From Rhodoferax sp. (GTDB taxonomy: Bacteria; Pseudomonadota; Gammaproteobacteria; Burkholderiales; Burkholderiaceae_C), in assembly GCF_028715765.1 (NCBI RefSeq), contig NZ_JAQURE010000028.1:1-42307 (forward strand): a stretch of DNA of 42,307 nucleotides, in the 5' to 3' direction. A model generated the notes under the pieces. That model ran no database searches. It was given only the letters and a program-made list of their open reading frames with translations, and had not been told where the DNA came from. Shown here one piece after another: positions 1 through 7,656 of this stretch. Made by a program: the position numbers and the translations under genes. Positions within the stretch are counted from its first letter, which is position 1; each line of letters starts with the position of its first letter.

Positions 1-77
1 CTGGCGGGTGCAGCTGCACCGGCTTCTGCTTTTTTGCTGCTGCTCGTGGAACCAAAGAAACGACTGAAAAACCCCAT
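1..77 (-). CDS. N-terminus of an unidentified protein (cut by window edge)
   Basis: An ATG at 77 opens a leftward frame that stays open to the window edge. The visible 25 residues start MGFFSRFFGSTSSSKK and continue into an Ala/Pro-rich stretch. A purine-rich GGGAT lies about 7 nt upstream of the ATG as a weak ribosome-binding site. The aromatic/basic start followed by a Ser/Lys/Ala linker is not diagnostic, so I do not recognise the family. It is co-directional with the oxidase gene upstream, but two inverted repeats separate them. Confidence 0.5.
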   Translation of the reverse strand, partial: MGFFSRFFGSTSSSKKAEAGAAAPA

Positions 78-108
78 GATTAAATCCCTTGTGTCTGAAT
101 GTTGAAAC

Positions 109-134
109 AGGCATGACATGCAAATGTCAGGCCT
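109..134 (-). terminator. 11-bp stem hairpin between the oxidase and the left-edge gene
   Basis: Arms 109-119 and 124-134 pair at 10 of 11 positions around a GCAA loop. On the leftward strand the hairpin follows the oxidase stop (174) and precedes the next gene (77). The tract after it is only weakly T-rich (GTTTC), so it is a candidate terminator or RNA-processing hairpin rather than a textbook intrinsic terminator. Confidence 0.45.
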
Positions 135-143
135 ATTTTGTCA

Positions 144-169
144 AATATATCACAGTCATGTGAAATATT
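144..169. repeat. AT-rich inverted repeat just after the oxidase stop codon
   Basis: Arms 144-154 and 159-169 match at 10 of 11 positions around a 4-nt centre. It begins 5 nt beyond the oxidase stop codon and sits beside the hairpin at 109-134. It could be part of the 3' end structure of the oxidase mRNA or an operator for the left-edge gene. The half-sites read TCACA then TGTGA, the reverse of the CRP order. Confidence 0.4.
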
Positions 170-173
170 TGTT

Positions 174-1607
174 TCAACGACGCAGTATTCGACCCGGGTT
201 CATCAGGTTTTGCGGGTCAAGCGCGTGCTTGATGGCACGCATGGCCGCCAGCGCCACCGGTGATTTGTAATGCGCCAAGTGCTCAGCTTTCAGGCTGCCA
301 ATGCCGTGCTCGGCAGAAATCGAGCCGCCATGCGCTTGCACTGCATCAAACACCAGGCTGTTGACGTGCGGCTCATGGTCTTTTAAAAATTCTGCGGGGT
401 CGACCCCCAGGGGGGCTTGCACGTTGTAGTGCAGGTTGCCGTCGCCCAAATGGCCAAAATTCACCAGCCGCACGCCGGGCAAGGCTTGAGCCAGGGCCGC
501 ATCGGTGCTGGCCACAAATGCGGCGATACGCGAGATCGGCACAGAAATATCGTGTTTGATGTTCAGCCCTTCGGCGGCTTGCGCCAGCGGGATGTGTTCA
601 CGAATTTGCCACAGGGTTTGCGCTTGGCTCAAACTCTCTGCCACCACCGCATCGGTCACGCAAGCCGTCTGCAGGGCGGCCTCCAGCAGCCCCTCAAGCT
701 GGGTTCTGGCATGGGCTTCAGATTCCGCATCGGCGGCTTCGAGCAGCACACAAAAAGGTGTGTGCTGGTAAAGCGGCACGCGCAAGGCCGAAAAATGCCG
801 ACTCACCAGCTGCAGGGCAAATTGCCCCATCAGCTCAAAACCGGTCAGGCTGGCGCTCAAGTGTTGGTGGGCCAAGCTCAAAAGTTCTACCGCGGCCTGG
901 ACTGACGGCACCGCCGCCCAGGCTGTGAGCTGGGCTTTGGGCAGCGGGTAGAGCTTGAGGGTGGCGGCGGTGATGATGCCCAGCGTGCCCTCGGCACCGA
1001 TGTAGAGGTGTTTCAGGTCGTAGCCGGTGTTGTCTTTGCGCAAGCCGCTCAAACCCTGCCAGACCTCGCCCTGTGGCGTGACCACCTCCAGCCCCAGGCA
1101 CAGGTCACGGGCGTTGCCAAAGCGCAGCACCTGCGTGCCGCCTGCATTGGTGCCCAGGTTGCCACCCACGGTGCAAGAGCCCTCGGCGGCCAAACTCAGC
1201 GGAAACCAAAAGCCAGCTTGGCGCGCCGCGTCTTGCACATTTTGCAAAATGCAACCCGCCTCTGCGGTGAGCGCTAGGTTGGCGGCATCGAGCTGGCGCA
1301 CAGTGTTCATGCGCTGCAGGCTCAGCACAATTTGCAAGCCACTTTCATCTGGCGTAGAGCCCACCACCAGTCCGGTGTTGCCGCCTTGGGGCACGATGCT
1401 CAAGCCACAACCTGGGTGTGTGCCAAGGTAGGCGGCGCAGGCTTTCACCACCTGCGCCACTTCTTGGGTGTGGGCTGGGCGCACCACCGCCAAGGCACGG
1501 CCCTGTGTGCGTTGACGCCAGTCTTGCGTCCATGCGCTTAAGTCGCCTGTGGTGAGCACATGTGCTGCACCCACCAGGGTTTCAAGTTGTTGAAGCAGGG
1601 TTTGCAT
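174..1607 (-). CDS. FAD-linked 2-hydroxyacid oxidase/dehydrogenase (GlcD / D2HGDH / D-LDH type)
   Basis: This 477-residue flavoprotein belongs to the FAD_binding_4 plus FAD-oxidase_C family, which oxidises D-2-hydroxyacids such as glycolate, D-lactate or D-2-hydroxyglutarate. The FAD-binding signature PQGGNTGLVVGS is at about residues 73-84. A Gly-rich segment (EGSCTVGGNLGTNAGG) follows near 140-160. The C-terminal metal and substrate motifs HLGDGNLH and EHGIG are intact. Length is normal and there is no signal peptide. The start ATG at 1607 overlaps the 3' end of the DUF2069 gene by 26 nt, so the two are probably co-transcribed and translationally coupled. The exact substrate cannot be read from sequence. 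A separate glcE/glcF partner is not seen nearby, which favours a single-subunit D-2-hydroxyacid dehydrogenase over glycolate oxidase. Confidence 0.88.
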   Translation of the reverse strand: MQTLLQQLETLVGAAHVLTTGDLSAWTQDWRQRTQGRALAVVRPAHTQEVAQVVKACAAYLGTHPGCGLSIVPQGGNTGLVVGSTPDESGLQIVLSLQRMNTVRQLDAANLALTAEAGCILQNVQDAARQAGFWFPLSLAAEGSCTVGGNLGTNAGGTQVLRFGNARDLCLGLEVVTPQGEVWQGLSGLRKDNTGYDLKHLYIGAEGTLGIITAATLKLYPLPKAQLTAWAAVPSVQAAVELLSLAHQHLSASLTGFELMGQFALQLVSRHFSALRVPLYQHTPFCVLLEAADAESEAHARTQLEGLLEAALQTACVTDAVVAESLSQAQTLWQIREHIPLAQAAEGLNIKHDISVPISRIAAFVASTDAALAQALPGVRLVNFGHLGDGNLHYNVQAPLGVDPAEFLKDHEPHVNSLVFDAVQAHGGSISAEHGIGSLKAEHLAHYKSPVALAAMRAIKHALDPQNLMNPGRILRR

Positions 1608-2025
1608 GGTCAGCGGTGGGGGGGATCGTTGGGGTGGCCGCGGGCAAGGCCTTCAAACGCAGCCGCACATGCAGGGCACAAGCTGTGAAAAGCAGCAGGC
1701 AAAGCACCACTTCCAGAAGAGCCAGCGCGTTGCCGGGGGCACGGTCGCTGTAGGCGCGCACGGCGCCTTCGGTGAAATACAGCCAGACCAGCAAACTGAC
1801 CCAGCGGTAGGTGTACATGCGTTTTTTTAACAAGCCCGCCAGCGGCACGCACAGCGGCAGCACTTTCAAGGCCAGCCAAGAGCCCCCCGGGCGCAACGGT
1901 GCCAGTAGCAGCTCCCAGGCCAGGCCCAAAATAATCAACCCCAACAGGCTGCCCACGGCCAGCGTGCGGGTGTAGGCCACGTGCTGCGGCATAGAAGAAT
2001 TTGAAGAGTTTGAGGTGGATGTCAT
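1582..2025 (-). CDS. DUF2069 family membrane protein
   Basis: A 147-residue protein with about four hydrophobic segments. The first is a leucine-rich helix near residues 22-42; the others lie around the conserved KRMYTYRW/VWLYFTEG region, which is typical of DUF2069 (no known function). The frame stays open much further upstream, but that extension runs antisense through yihY. I therefore chose the ATG at 2025 (MTSTSN). A second ATG at 1992 (MPQHVAY) is also possible, and neither has a strong Shine-Dalgarno. Its start is only 21 bp from that of the divergent yihY, so the two share a promoter region. The 3' end overlaps the oxidase start. Confidence 0.8.
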   Translation of the reverse strand: MTSTSNSSNSSMPQHVAYTRTLAVGSLLGLIILGLAWELLLAPLRPGGSWLALKVLPLCVPLAGLLKKRMYTYRWVSLLVWLYFTEGAVRAYSDRAPGNALALLEVVLCLLLFTACALHVRLRLKALPAATPTIPPTADHANPASTT

Positions 2026-2046
2026 CGGGATGGCATCATAGCGGCC

Positions 2047-3294
2047 ATGACATTGACCCCAATACCAACCCGTGGTCTGCAGCGCCAGGCTGCTTTTTAC
2101 CGTGATGTTTACCGCGAATTTCGCCACTTTCCCTGGCGCAACACAGCACACACCTTGCGCGAACGTTTTCGTGAAGACCGTCTGGGGCTGACGGCCAGCA
2201 GCTTGACCTTCACCACCACCATTGCGCTGGTGCCCTTGTTCACCGTGGTGTTGGCGGTGTTTACCGCGTTTCCCATGTTCAGCAAGCTGCAAGGGGTGCT
2301 GCAGCAGTGGCTGGTAGAGAGTTTGATTCCAGACAGCATTGCACGCCAGGTGTTGGGCTACTTGACGCAGTTTTCTGGCAAGGCACACAAGCTTGGGGGG
2401 GCCGGTTTGGCAGTGTTGATTGTGACTGCACTGGCGTTGATTTTGACGATTGACCACACCTTGAATGGCATTTGGCGGGTGCGTCAGCCGCGCCCACTGG
2501 GGCAGCGGGTGCTGGTGTACTGGGCCGTGGTGTCACTCGGACCGCTGTTGCTGGCAATGAGCCTGTCGCTCACTTCGTATGCCTTGTCTGTCTCCAAAGG
2601 CTTGGTGGGGGCGATGCCGGGCGGGTTGCAACTGTTGTTGGACAGTGTGCAATTTGTCTTGTTGGCTTGGGGCATGGCGGCGCTTTACCACTATGTGCCC
2701 AACACCCAGGTGCGTTGGACGCATGCGTGGGTGGGCGGGGTGTTTGTGTCTGCTGGGTTTGAGTTGGCCAAGCGTTTGCTGGTGCTGTATTTGGGCAAAG
2801 TGCCCACTTATTCGGTGTTGTATGGTGCTTTTGCCACGGTGCCCATTTTGCTGATCTGGATTTACACCGCGTGGGTGATTGTGCTGTTGGGAGCCGTGAT
2901 TGCGGCCTATCTGCCCAGCCTGCTCAGTGGTGTGCAGCGCCGCCCACAGGCCTATGGGTGGCATTTTTTGCTGGCCATTGAAACCTTGCAACACTTGCTC
3001 GCCAAACAAAGCAGCGCTGACAAAGGAGCAAGCCTGTGGGCTTTGGCACAAGCCATCAAGGTTGATGCCTTGCAACTGGAGCCGGTGCTGGAGGCGTTGA
3101 TGGCGTTGGATTGGGTTGGCTTGCTGGAGGAAACCCCACCTGAGGGCGATGCCCGCTATGTGTTGCTGGTTAACCCCGATGTCACGCGGCTTGAACCCTT
3201 GTGCCAGGCGCTGTTGCTGACGCATGCGTCGAGCACTGAAAATTTATGGAGAAACAGCTTGCTTGGCTCTATTTATCTGCATAAAGCGCTATGA
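2047..3294 (+). CDS. YihY/virulence factor BrkB family inner membrane protein
   Basis: A 415-residue polytopic membrane protein of the YihY family (formerly mis-named RNase BN, UPF0761). The conserved N-terminal region contains LTASSLTFTTTIALVPL, followed by about six hydrophobic helices up to residue 290, including PILLIWIYTAWVIVLLGAVI. A cytoplasmic C-terminal region of about 110 residues resembles the winged-helix-like tail of longer family members. Function is not established; a transport or envelope role is assumed. The gene diverges from DUF2069. Its last dozen residues and the stop codon lie inside a degenerate copy of the dispersed repeat described below, so the present C-terminus is probably repeat-derived. 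Confidence 0.88.
   Translation: MTLTPIPTRGLQRQAAFYRDVYREFRHFPWRNTAHTLRERFREDRLGLTASSLTFTTTIALVPLFTVVLAVFTAFPMFSKLQGVLQQWLVESLIPDSIARQVLGYLTQFSGKAHKLGGAGLAVLIVTALALILTIDHTLNGIWRVRQPRPLGQRVLVYWAVVSLGPLLLAMSLSLTSYALSVSKGLVGAMPGGLQLLLDSVQFVLLAWGMAALYHYVPNTQVRWTHAWVGGVFVSAGFELAKRLLVLYLGKVPTYSVLYGAFATVPILLIWIYTAWVIVLLGAVIAAYLPSLLSGVQRRPQAYGWHFLLAIETLQHLLAKQSSADKGASLWALAQAIKVDALQLEPVLEALMALDWVGLLEETPPEGDARYVLLVNPDVTRLEPLCQALLLTHASSTENLWRNSLLGSIYLHKAL
3255..3293 (-). repeat. Dispersed palindromic repeat, degenerate copy 1 (inside the yihY 3' end)
   Basis: Read on the reverse strand this resembles the repeat at 9647-9690, with TAGCGCTT-like and AGCAGCT-like ends around a palindromic centre. It forms the last yihY codons and supplies the stop. 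Similarity is partial. Confidence 0.45.
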
Positions 3295-3428
3295 AAAATA
3301 TATCAAATTAGGTGCTTTGAGAAGTTTTTTTGGGTGTCCATATGGCTCACATCGCTCGCACACACAAATTTCTACGGTGTAAATGCTGGAATAATGCGTT
3401 TAACTTCTATTGACCCACATCATCTTTT

Positions 3429-3677
3429 ATGACCGAAACCACCGAACGCCCCCCATTGCCCGACCACCTCAGTGGTGATGCCCGAAGCCCACACCATGTG
3501 GCCGCTGTGTTTGCATTTGACATTGGCATTCGGCTCAACGGCAAAGAGCTGTTCAATGTGGAGGAATATTGCGTCAGCGAAGGCTGGGTCAAAGTGCCTG
3601 CTGGCAAAACCCGCGACCGCAAAGGCAACCCGTTGTTGATCAAACTCAAAGGCGTGGTTGACGCGTTTTACAAATAA
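3429..3677 (+). CDS. DUF3297 family protein
   Basis: An 82-residue soluble protein that matches DUF3297 over its full length. It has the family pattern PDHLS.D.RSPHH near the N-terminus, DIGIRLNGKE in the middle, and EGWVKVPAGKTRDRKGNP followed by IKLKG..DAFYK at the end. Function is unknown; some databases carry a poorly supported glutathione peroxidase label. No Shine-Dalgarno is visible before the ATG. It lies 55 bp upstream of the SGNH hydrolase gene in the same direction but is probably not functionally part of that cluster. Confidence 0.85.
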   Translation: MTETTERPPLPDHLSGDARSPHHVAAVFAFDIGIRLNGKELFNVEEYCVSEGWVKVPAGKTRDRKGNPLLIKLKGVVDAFYK

Positions 3678-3732
3678 ACAGGCGCGGTGCGTTGCCCGGG
3701 TCTTTTCCTTTCAACTTAATCAACTTCACATC

Positions 3733-4395
3733 ATGCTCAATACATTGCTTGCCGGTCTGACTGTTTTGGTGATTGGTGACAGCCACATGGCTTCCAACAC
3801 CTACCTCATTTCCACCTTGCATGACGACCTGATGGAGCGCGGTGCCGTGGTCTACTCTTATGGCTCCTGCGGCTCGACCGCCGGTGCCTGGGTGCGCAAA
3901 ACCCACTCCACATGTGGCGGTGCGCAACGCATCAAAGACGGTGAGGTGGTCAAAGACAACCCCGCTGATGCCTCCACCCGCCCGATTGCAGAACTGGTGA
4001 ACACCCACAAACCCAACCTGATCGTGATCGTTAACGGTGACACCATGGGCGGCTACAACAGCCCCACCTTGCCCAAGACCTGGATTTGGCAAGAGGTGAC
4101 ATCGCTTACCAAAGCCATCAAAAAAACCGGTGTCGCTTGTGCCTGGGTCGGTCCACCGTGGGGTGCCGAAGGCGGTGAATACGGCAAGACGTTTGCCCGT
4201 GTCAAAGAAATGTCAAGCTACCTCTCAGGCATCGTGGCACCCTGCACCTACATTGACTCCTCGGCCATGGCCAAGCCAGGCGAGTGGCGCTCCACCGACG
4301 GGCAACACTTTTCATCTTCTGGCTACCGTTACTGGGGCAAAGCCATTGGTGAGGCAGTGTCTGCCCCTGCGGTCTTGGCCACTGTCAAAAAATAA
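3733..4395 (+). CDS. SGNH/GDSL hydrolase, first gene of the O-acetylation cluster
   Basis: A 220-residue SGNH-fold protein. Block I is VIGDSHMAS with the nucleophile Ser17. Asn/Gly-containing block motifs follow (YGSCGSTAGAW; VNGDTMGGY). The closing Asp-x-x-His pair is D189/H192 in STDGQHFSSSGY. I chose the ATG at 3733 because the first beta strand begins a few residues later. A TTG at 3658 would overlap the DUF3297 gene and adds no signal peptide. Related proteins in polysaccharide clusters are usually exported, so the lack of a leader here is odd. It lies 10 bp before the AlgF-like gene. Likely role: acetyl-ester hydrolysis or transfer on a polysaccharide (inferred from context). Confidence 0.8.
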   Translation: MLNTLLAGLTVLVIGDSHMASNTYLISTLHDDLMERGAVVYSYGSCGSTAGAWVRKTHSTCGGAQRIKDGEVVKDNPADASTRPIAELVNTHKPNLIVIVNGDTMGGYNSPTLPKTWIWQEVTSLTKAIKKTGVACAWVGPPWGAEGGEYGKTFARVKEMSSYLSGIVAPCTYIDSSAMAKPGEWRSTDGQHFSSSGYRYWGKAIGEAVSAPAVLATVKK

Positions 4396-4405
4396 GCTTT
4401 CAAAC

Positions 4406-5074
4406 ATGAAACACACCCTCATACCGCTGGCTGGTGCTTTGCTGGGCGCGCTGGTAGCGGCTCATGCCAGCGCCGAAACGCAACTTTATGAAACGGGGCC
4501 GAGTGCAGATTCGTCCTTTGTCCGGTTTCTCAATGGCAATGCCGAGCCGGTCACCATCACCAACGGCGCAGCGCAGCTGGTGCTTGGGCGGGGAGCTGAG
4601 GCGCGGGTTTCCAAATTTTTGCCGGTCAAAGGGGGTGCCAGCCTCAGTGCACATGCCCAACTGGGCAGTCAAAAGTTGCCTCTGCAAGTGGTGGCGCAGC
4701 CCAGCGAATTCGTCACGATGGCGGTTTTTGGCAAAGATGCCAGTGCCCGCACGGTCTTGCTGCGTGAAAAGCCCGACGACTTCAACGCCATGCGTGCCTC
4801 GGTGGCCTTGCTGAATCTGGATGAAAAATGCACCTCTGCCAGCTTGCTGGCCAGCCCCAAAAACACTTTGATTTTGGATGCAGTGGCGCCCACACAGGTG
4901 AAGCGGCGCCTGGTCAACCCGGTCAAGTTGTCGGTGCAAGTCAACTGCAACGGCAAACCTGTCGGCGCGGTTCTGGACATGGCGCAACTCCAGGCGGGTG
5001 AGCGTTACAGTGTGTTTGTGTTGCCCGGCAAAGCCGCAGCGCAGACTTTTTTTGTGATGGACAGCACGCCTTAA
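4406..5074 (+). CDS. AlgF-like periplasmic O-acetylation accessory protein
   Basis: A 222-residue secreted protein with a clear Sec signal peptide: Lys at residue 2, a Leu/Ala-rich core, and cleavage after AHASA near residue 22. The mature part starts with the AlgF/WssG-type pattern ETQLYETGPSADSSFVRFLN and continues as a beta-rich domain with Gly/Val repeats. AlgF family proteins help transfer acetyl groups to exported alginate or cellulose. The start at 4406 gives the signal peptide directly; the longer open frame upstream overlaps the SGNH gene and is not real. The gap to the MBOAT gene is 15 bp. Family similarity is judged from the N-terminal pattern, leader and neighbours. Confidence 0.75.
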   Translation: MKHTLIPLAGALLGALVAAHASAETQLYETGPSADSSFVRFLNGNAEPVTITNGAAQLVLGRGAEARVSKFLPVKGGASLSAHAQLGSQKLPLQVVAQPSEFVTMAVFGKDASARTVLLREKPDDFNAMRASVALLNLDEKCTSASLLASPKNTLILDAVAPTQVKRRLVNPVKLSVQVNCNGKPVGAVLDMAQLQAGERYSVFVLPGKAAAQTFFVMDSTP

Positions 5075-5089
5075 TCAGAACAGCGTGCC

Positions 5090-6484
5090 ATGGTTTTTGC
5101 CTCGCTTGAATTCCTAACGCTGTTTTTACCGCTGTTTTTTGCGTTTTATGTGGCCACGCCACAGCGCTTTCGCAATCACACTTTGTTGCTGGGTAGTTGG
5201 CTGTTTTACGCCTGGTGGACGCCCAAGTTTTTGCTCTTGATCATCGCCTTGACGCTGTTGGCTTGGGGGGCCGCCATTTTGATTGACAAGTCCGTCAGCG
5301 AGCAGCGCAAAACCCGGCTCATGGTTGCCGCGATTGTGCTGAACCTGGCCTCGTTGGTTTGGTACAAATACACCAACATGGTGGTGATGTCGCTCAACAC
5401 CTTGCTCACTGGGCGCGACCTGCCGCCCATTCCTTGGGTCAACGTGATGCTGCCCATTGGCCTGTCGTTCACCGTGCTGCACGCCATTTCTTACCTGGTG
5501 GATGTGCGCCGCAAAACGGTGGACTGTCAATACAGCCTGATCTCTTTTTCTGCCTACATGGCCATGTTTGGTCACTTGATTGCCGGGCCTATCGTGCGCT
5601 ACAAGGTGATCGACAAAGAGTTGCGCGAGCGGGTCTTCTCAACCCAGGAGTTTGCCGCCGGTGTGCGCCGCTTCATGGTGGGTTTTTCCATGAAAGTGCT
5701 GATTGCCGACACCCTATCGCCTGTGGTGTCACTCACGTTTGGGCTGGCAAACCCCTCTTTTGTAGATGCCTGGGTGGGCTGCGCCGCCTACACCTTGCAA
5801 CTGTTTTTTGACTTTGCCGGTTACAGCGCCATGGCCATTGGGCTGGGGTTGATGATGGGTTTCAAATTCCAGGAAAACTTCAACCACCCTTACTTGGCGG
5901 TGTCAATTCAAGACTTTTGGCGGCGCTGGCACATGACGCTGTCGTCCTGGTTGCGCGACTATTTGTACATTTCTCTGGGTGGCAACCGCTTTGGCGTCAC
6001 CCGCACCTATGTCAACTTGATGCTCACCATGGCCATTGGCGGGCTGTGGCATGGTGGGGACAACTGGAATTACCTCATTTGGGGCATTATTCAGGGCAGC
6101 GCGTTGTGTGTGGATCGTGCTTACACGCTGCGCGGCTACAGCATGCCCAACTACGCCTCGCGCACCCTGACCCTGCTGGTGGTGATGCTGGCCTGGACGG
6201 TGTTTCGAGCCCCCGGTTGGGACTCGGCCATGCACATGCTCAGTGGCCAATTTGGCTTGAACGGCTGGGCCATGGGTGACGCCGTGGCCTTGGCGCTGCG
6301 CCCCAGCATTGGCGTCACCTTCTTGATTGGGCTGGTGTGCGTGGTTTACCCCGCCACCCCATGGGCTCAGCGTGGTTTGAATTTGCCAACCTGGCGACAC
6401 ATTTGGCCGGTGCTGACCTTCGCTTACGCGGTGGTGGTGTTGGCCGGGCAAAAAGCCATTCCATTCTTGTATTTCCAGTTTTAG
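5090..6484 (+). CDS. MBOAT family O-acyltransferase (AlgI/WssH-like)
   Basis: A 464-residue membrane-bound O-acyltransferase with about ten hydrophobic segments. Family marks are the N-terminal VFASLEFLTLFLPLFF, SFSAYMAMFGHLIAGPIVRY, FNHPYLAVSIQDFWRRWHMT, and the motif GGLWHGGDNWNYLIWG with the presumed catalytic histidine. AlgI/WssH proteins pass acetyl groups from a cytoplasmic donor across the inner membrane to periplasmic transferases. The length matches the family. The gene sits between the AlgF-like and AlgJ/AlgX-like genes with gaps of 15 and 10 bp, which fits one operon for acetylation of an exported polysaccharide. Confidence 0.92.
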   Translation: MVFASLEFLTLFLPLFFAFYVATPQRFRNHTLLLGSWLFYAWWTPKFLLLIIALTLLAWGAAILIDKSVSEQRKTRLMVAAIVLNLASLVWYKYTNMVVMSLNTLLTGRDLPPIPWVNVMLPIGLSFTVLHAISYLVDVRRKTVDCQYSLISFSAYMAMFGHLIAGPIVRYKVIDKELRERVFSTQEFAAGVRRFMVGFSMKVLIADTLSPVVSLTFGLANPSFVDAWVGCAAYTLQLFFDFAGYSAMAIGLGLMMGFKFQENFNHPYLAVSIQDFWRRWHMTLSSWLRDYLYISLGGNRFGVTRTYVNLMLTMAIGGLWHGGDNWNYLIWGIIQGSALCVDRAYTLRGYSMPNYASRTLTLLVVMLAWTVFRAPGWDSAMHMLSGQFGLNGWAMGDAVALALRPSIGVTFLIGLVCVVYPATPWAQRGLNLPTWRHIWPVLTFAYAVVVLAGQKAIPFLYFQF

Positions 6485-6494
6485 GCATTCGGCA

Positions 6495-7655
6495 ATGAAA
6501 CCCTCTCAAACCTCTTTGCCCACATCGCGTTTAAGCCTGTGGCCAGCGCTGGTGTTTGTGGCGCTGCTGCTGGCCGGTCTGGGCGTCACGGTGCAGTCTT
6601 TGCGCCAAGTGCCTGCCGCAGACTGGGCTGGGTTCACCGACCCAGACAAACTGTTGGGTGGCGAATCCACCCGGCGCTTTACCGCCAATCTGAACGCGCA
6701 TTTTTTACCCAGCCATTTTTTTGCTCAAGTGGAGCGCTTTGTCACCTGGACGCTGGTGGGCGACACCGGGGACTCGGTGCGCACCGGTTGTGCCGGTTGG
6801 TTTTTTCTGTCTGAAGAGTTGACCCCTTTCCCGCACCCCCAACAGTCTGCCGCCGCCCGTGCCAGCATCGTGGCCGCAGTGTCCAGCAACCTGAAGGCGC
6901 AAGGCATTGCGCTGGTGGTGACCTTGGTGCCAGACAAATCGCGCATAGAGCAGACGCAGCTGTGTGGTTTGCACCGGGCGCCTGGTTTTGCCCCGCGCCT
7001 GTCGCAGTGGCACAGTGCCTTGACTGCGGCTGGTGTGGATGTGCTCAACCTGGAGCCCACGTTGGCCGCCTTGCCGGGTGAGCGTTATTACCGCACTGAT
7101 TCGCACTGGAACGAGCTCGGCGCCCAAGCCGCCGCCCGCGCTGTTGCTCAGCATATTTTTGCGCGCCAGCACCTGCCTGCGCCTGCCCAGCCGCCCAATG
7201 CGGCCAGCTTGCAGAGTGAGACGGTGGAGCGCCCGGGTGACTTGCTGCGGTTTTCAAATTTGCTGGGCTGGCCGATGGGCTTGCGCCCGGTGTCAGAGCA
7301 AGCGCAAGTGACCCATTTTCAAGCTGCCCCAGCGGCCGCATCGGCTGAAGATGATTTGTTTGGCGACGCCGGTTTGCCCAGCGTGGCGGTGATTGGCACC
7401 TCGTTTGCCCGCACCGCCAACTTTGTGCCGTTTTTGGGGTTTGAGTTGGGTGCTGCGGTGGCCAACCTGGCCAAAGACGGTGGCAATTTTGAAGGTGCGG
7501 CACGGGCGTATTTGGGCAGTGAAACGTTCACGCAAACACCGCCCAAAGTGGTGGTCTGGGAAGTGCCCGAGCGCATGCTGCAAATGCCGCTTTCACCGGC
7601 CGAACATCAGTGGCTCAAAGACCTTAAGCTCGCATTGCCAGCTGCGACGCATTGA
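6495..7655 (+). CDS. AlgJ/AlgX-like periplasmic O-acetyltransferase (SGNH fold)
   Basis: A 386-residue protein with an N-terminal signal anchor (hydrophobic residues about 14-34) and a periplasmic SGNH-like domain of the alginate acetyltransferase AlgJ/AlgX/WssI group. The Asp-His pair is in YYRTDSHWNELG (D202, H204). The Ser nucleophile is in VAVIGTSFART (S303). This permuted order of D-x-H before Ser is typical of AlgX/AlgJ. It most likely receives acetyl groups delivered by the MBOAT protein. The stop at 7655 is followed after one base by the start of the CE2-type esterase, so the two are almost certainly co-translated. Confidence 0.86.
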   Translation: MKPSQTSLPTSRLSLWPALVFVALLLAGLGVTVQSLRQVPAADWAGFTDPDKLLGGESTRRFTANLNAHFLPSHFFAQVERFVTWTLVGDTGDSVRTGCAGWFFLSEELTPFPHPQQSAAARASIVAAVSSNLKAQGIALVVTLVPDKSRIEQTQLCGLHRAPGFAPRLSQWHSALTAAGVDVLNLEPTLAALPGERYYRTDSHWNELGAQAAARAVAQHIFARQHLPAPAQPPNAASLQSETVERPGDLLRFSNLLGWPMGLRPVSEQAQVTHFQAAPAAASAEDDLFGDAGLPSVAVIGTSFARTANFVPFLGFELGAAVANLAKDGGNFEGAARAYLGSETFTQTPPKVVVWEVPERMLQMPLSPAEHQWLKDLKLALPAATH

Positions 7656-7656
7656 C

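Noticed and set aside
144-169. Palindrome considered as a CRP site
   Set aside because: Half-sites are everted (TCACA-N4-TGTGA), opposite to TGTGA-N6-TCACA.
2026-2457. Upstream extension of the DUF2069 frame
   Set aside because: Runs antisense through the yihY N-terminal coding region; the family starts near the ATG at 2025.
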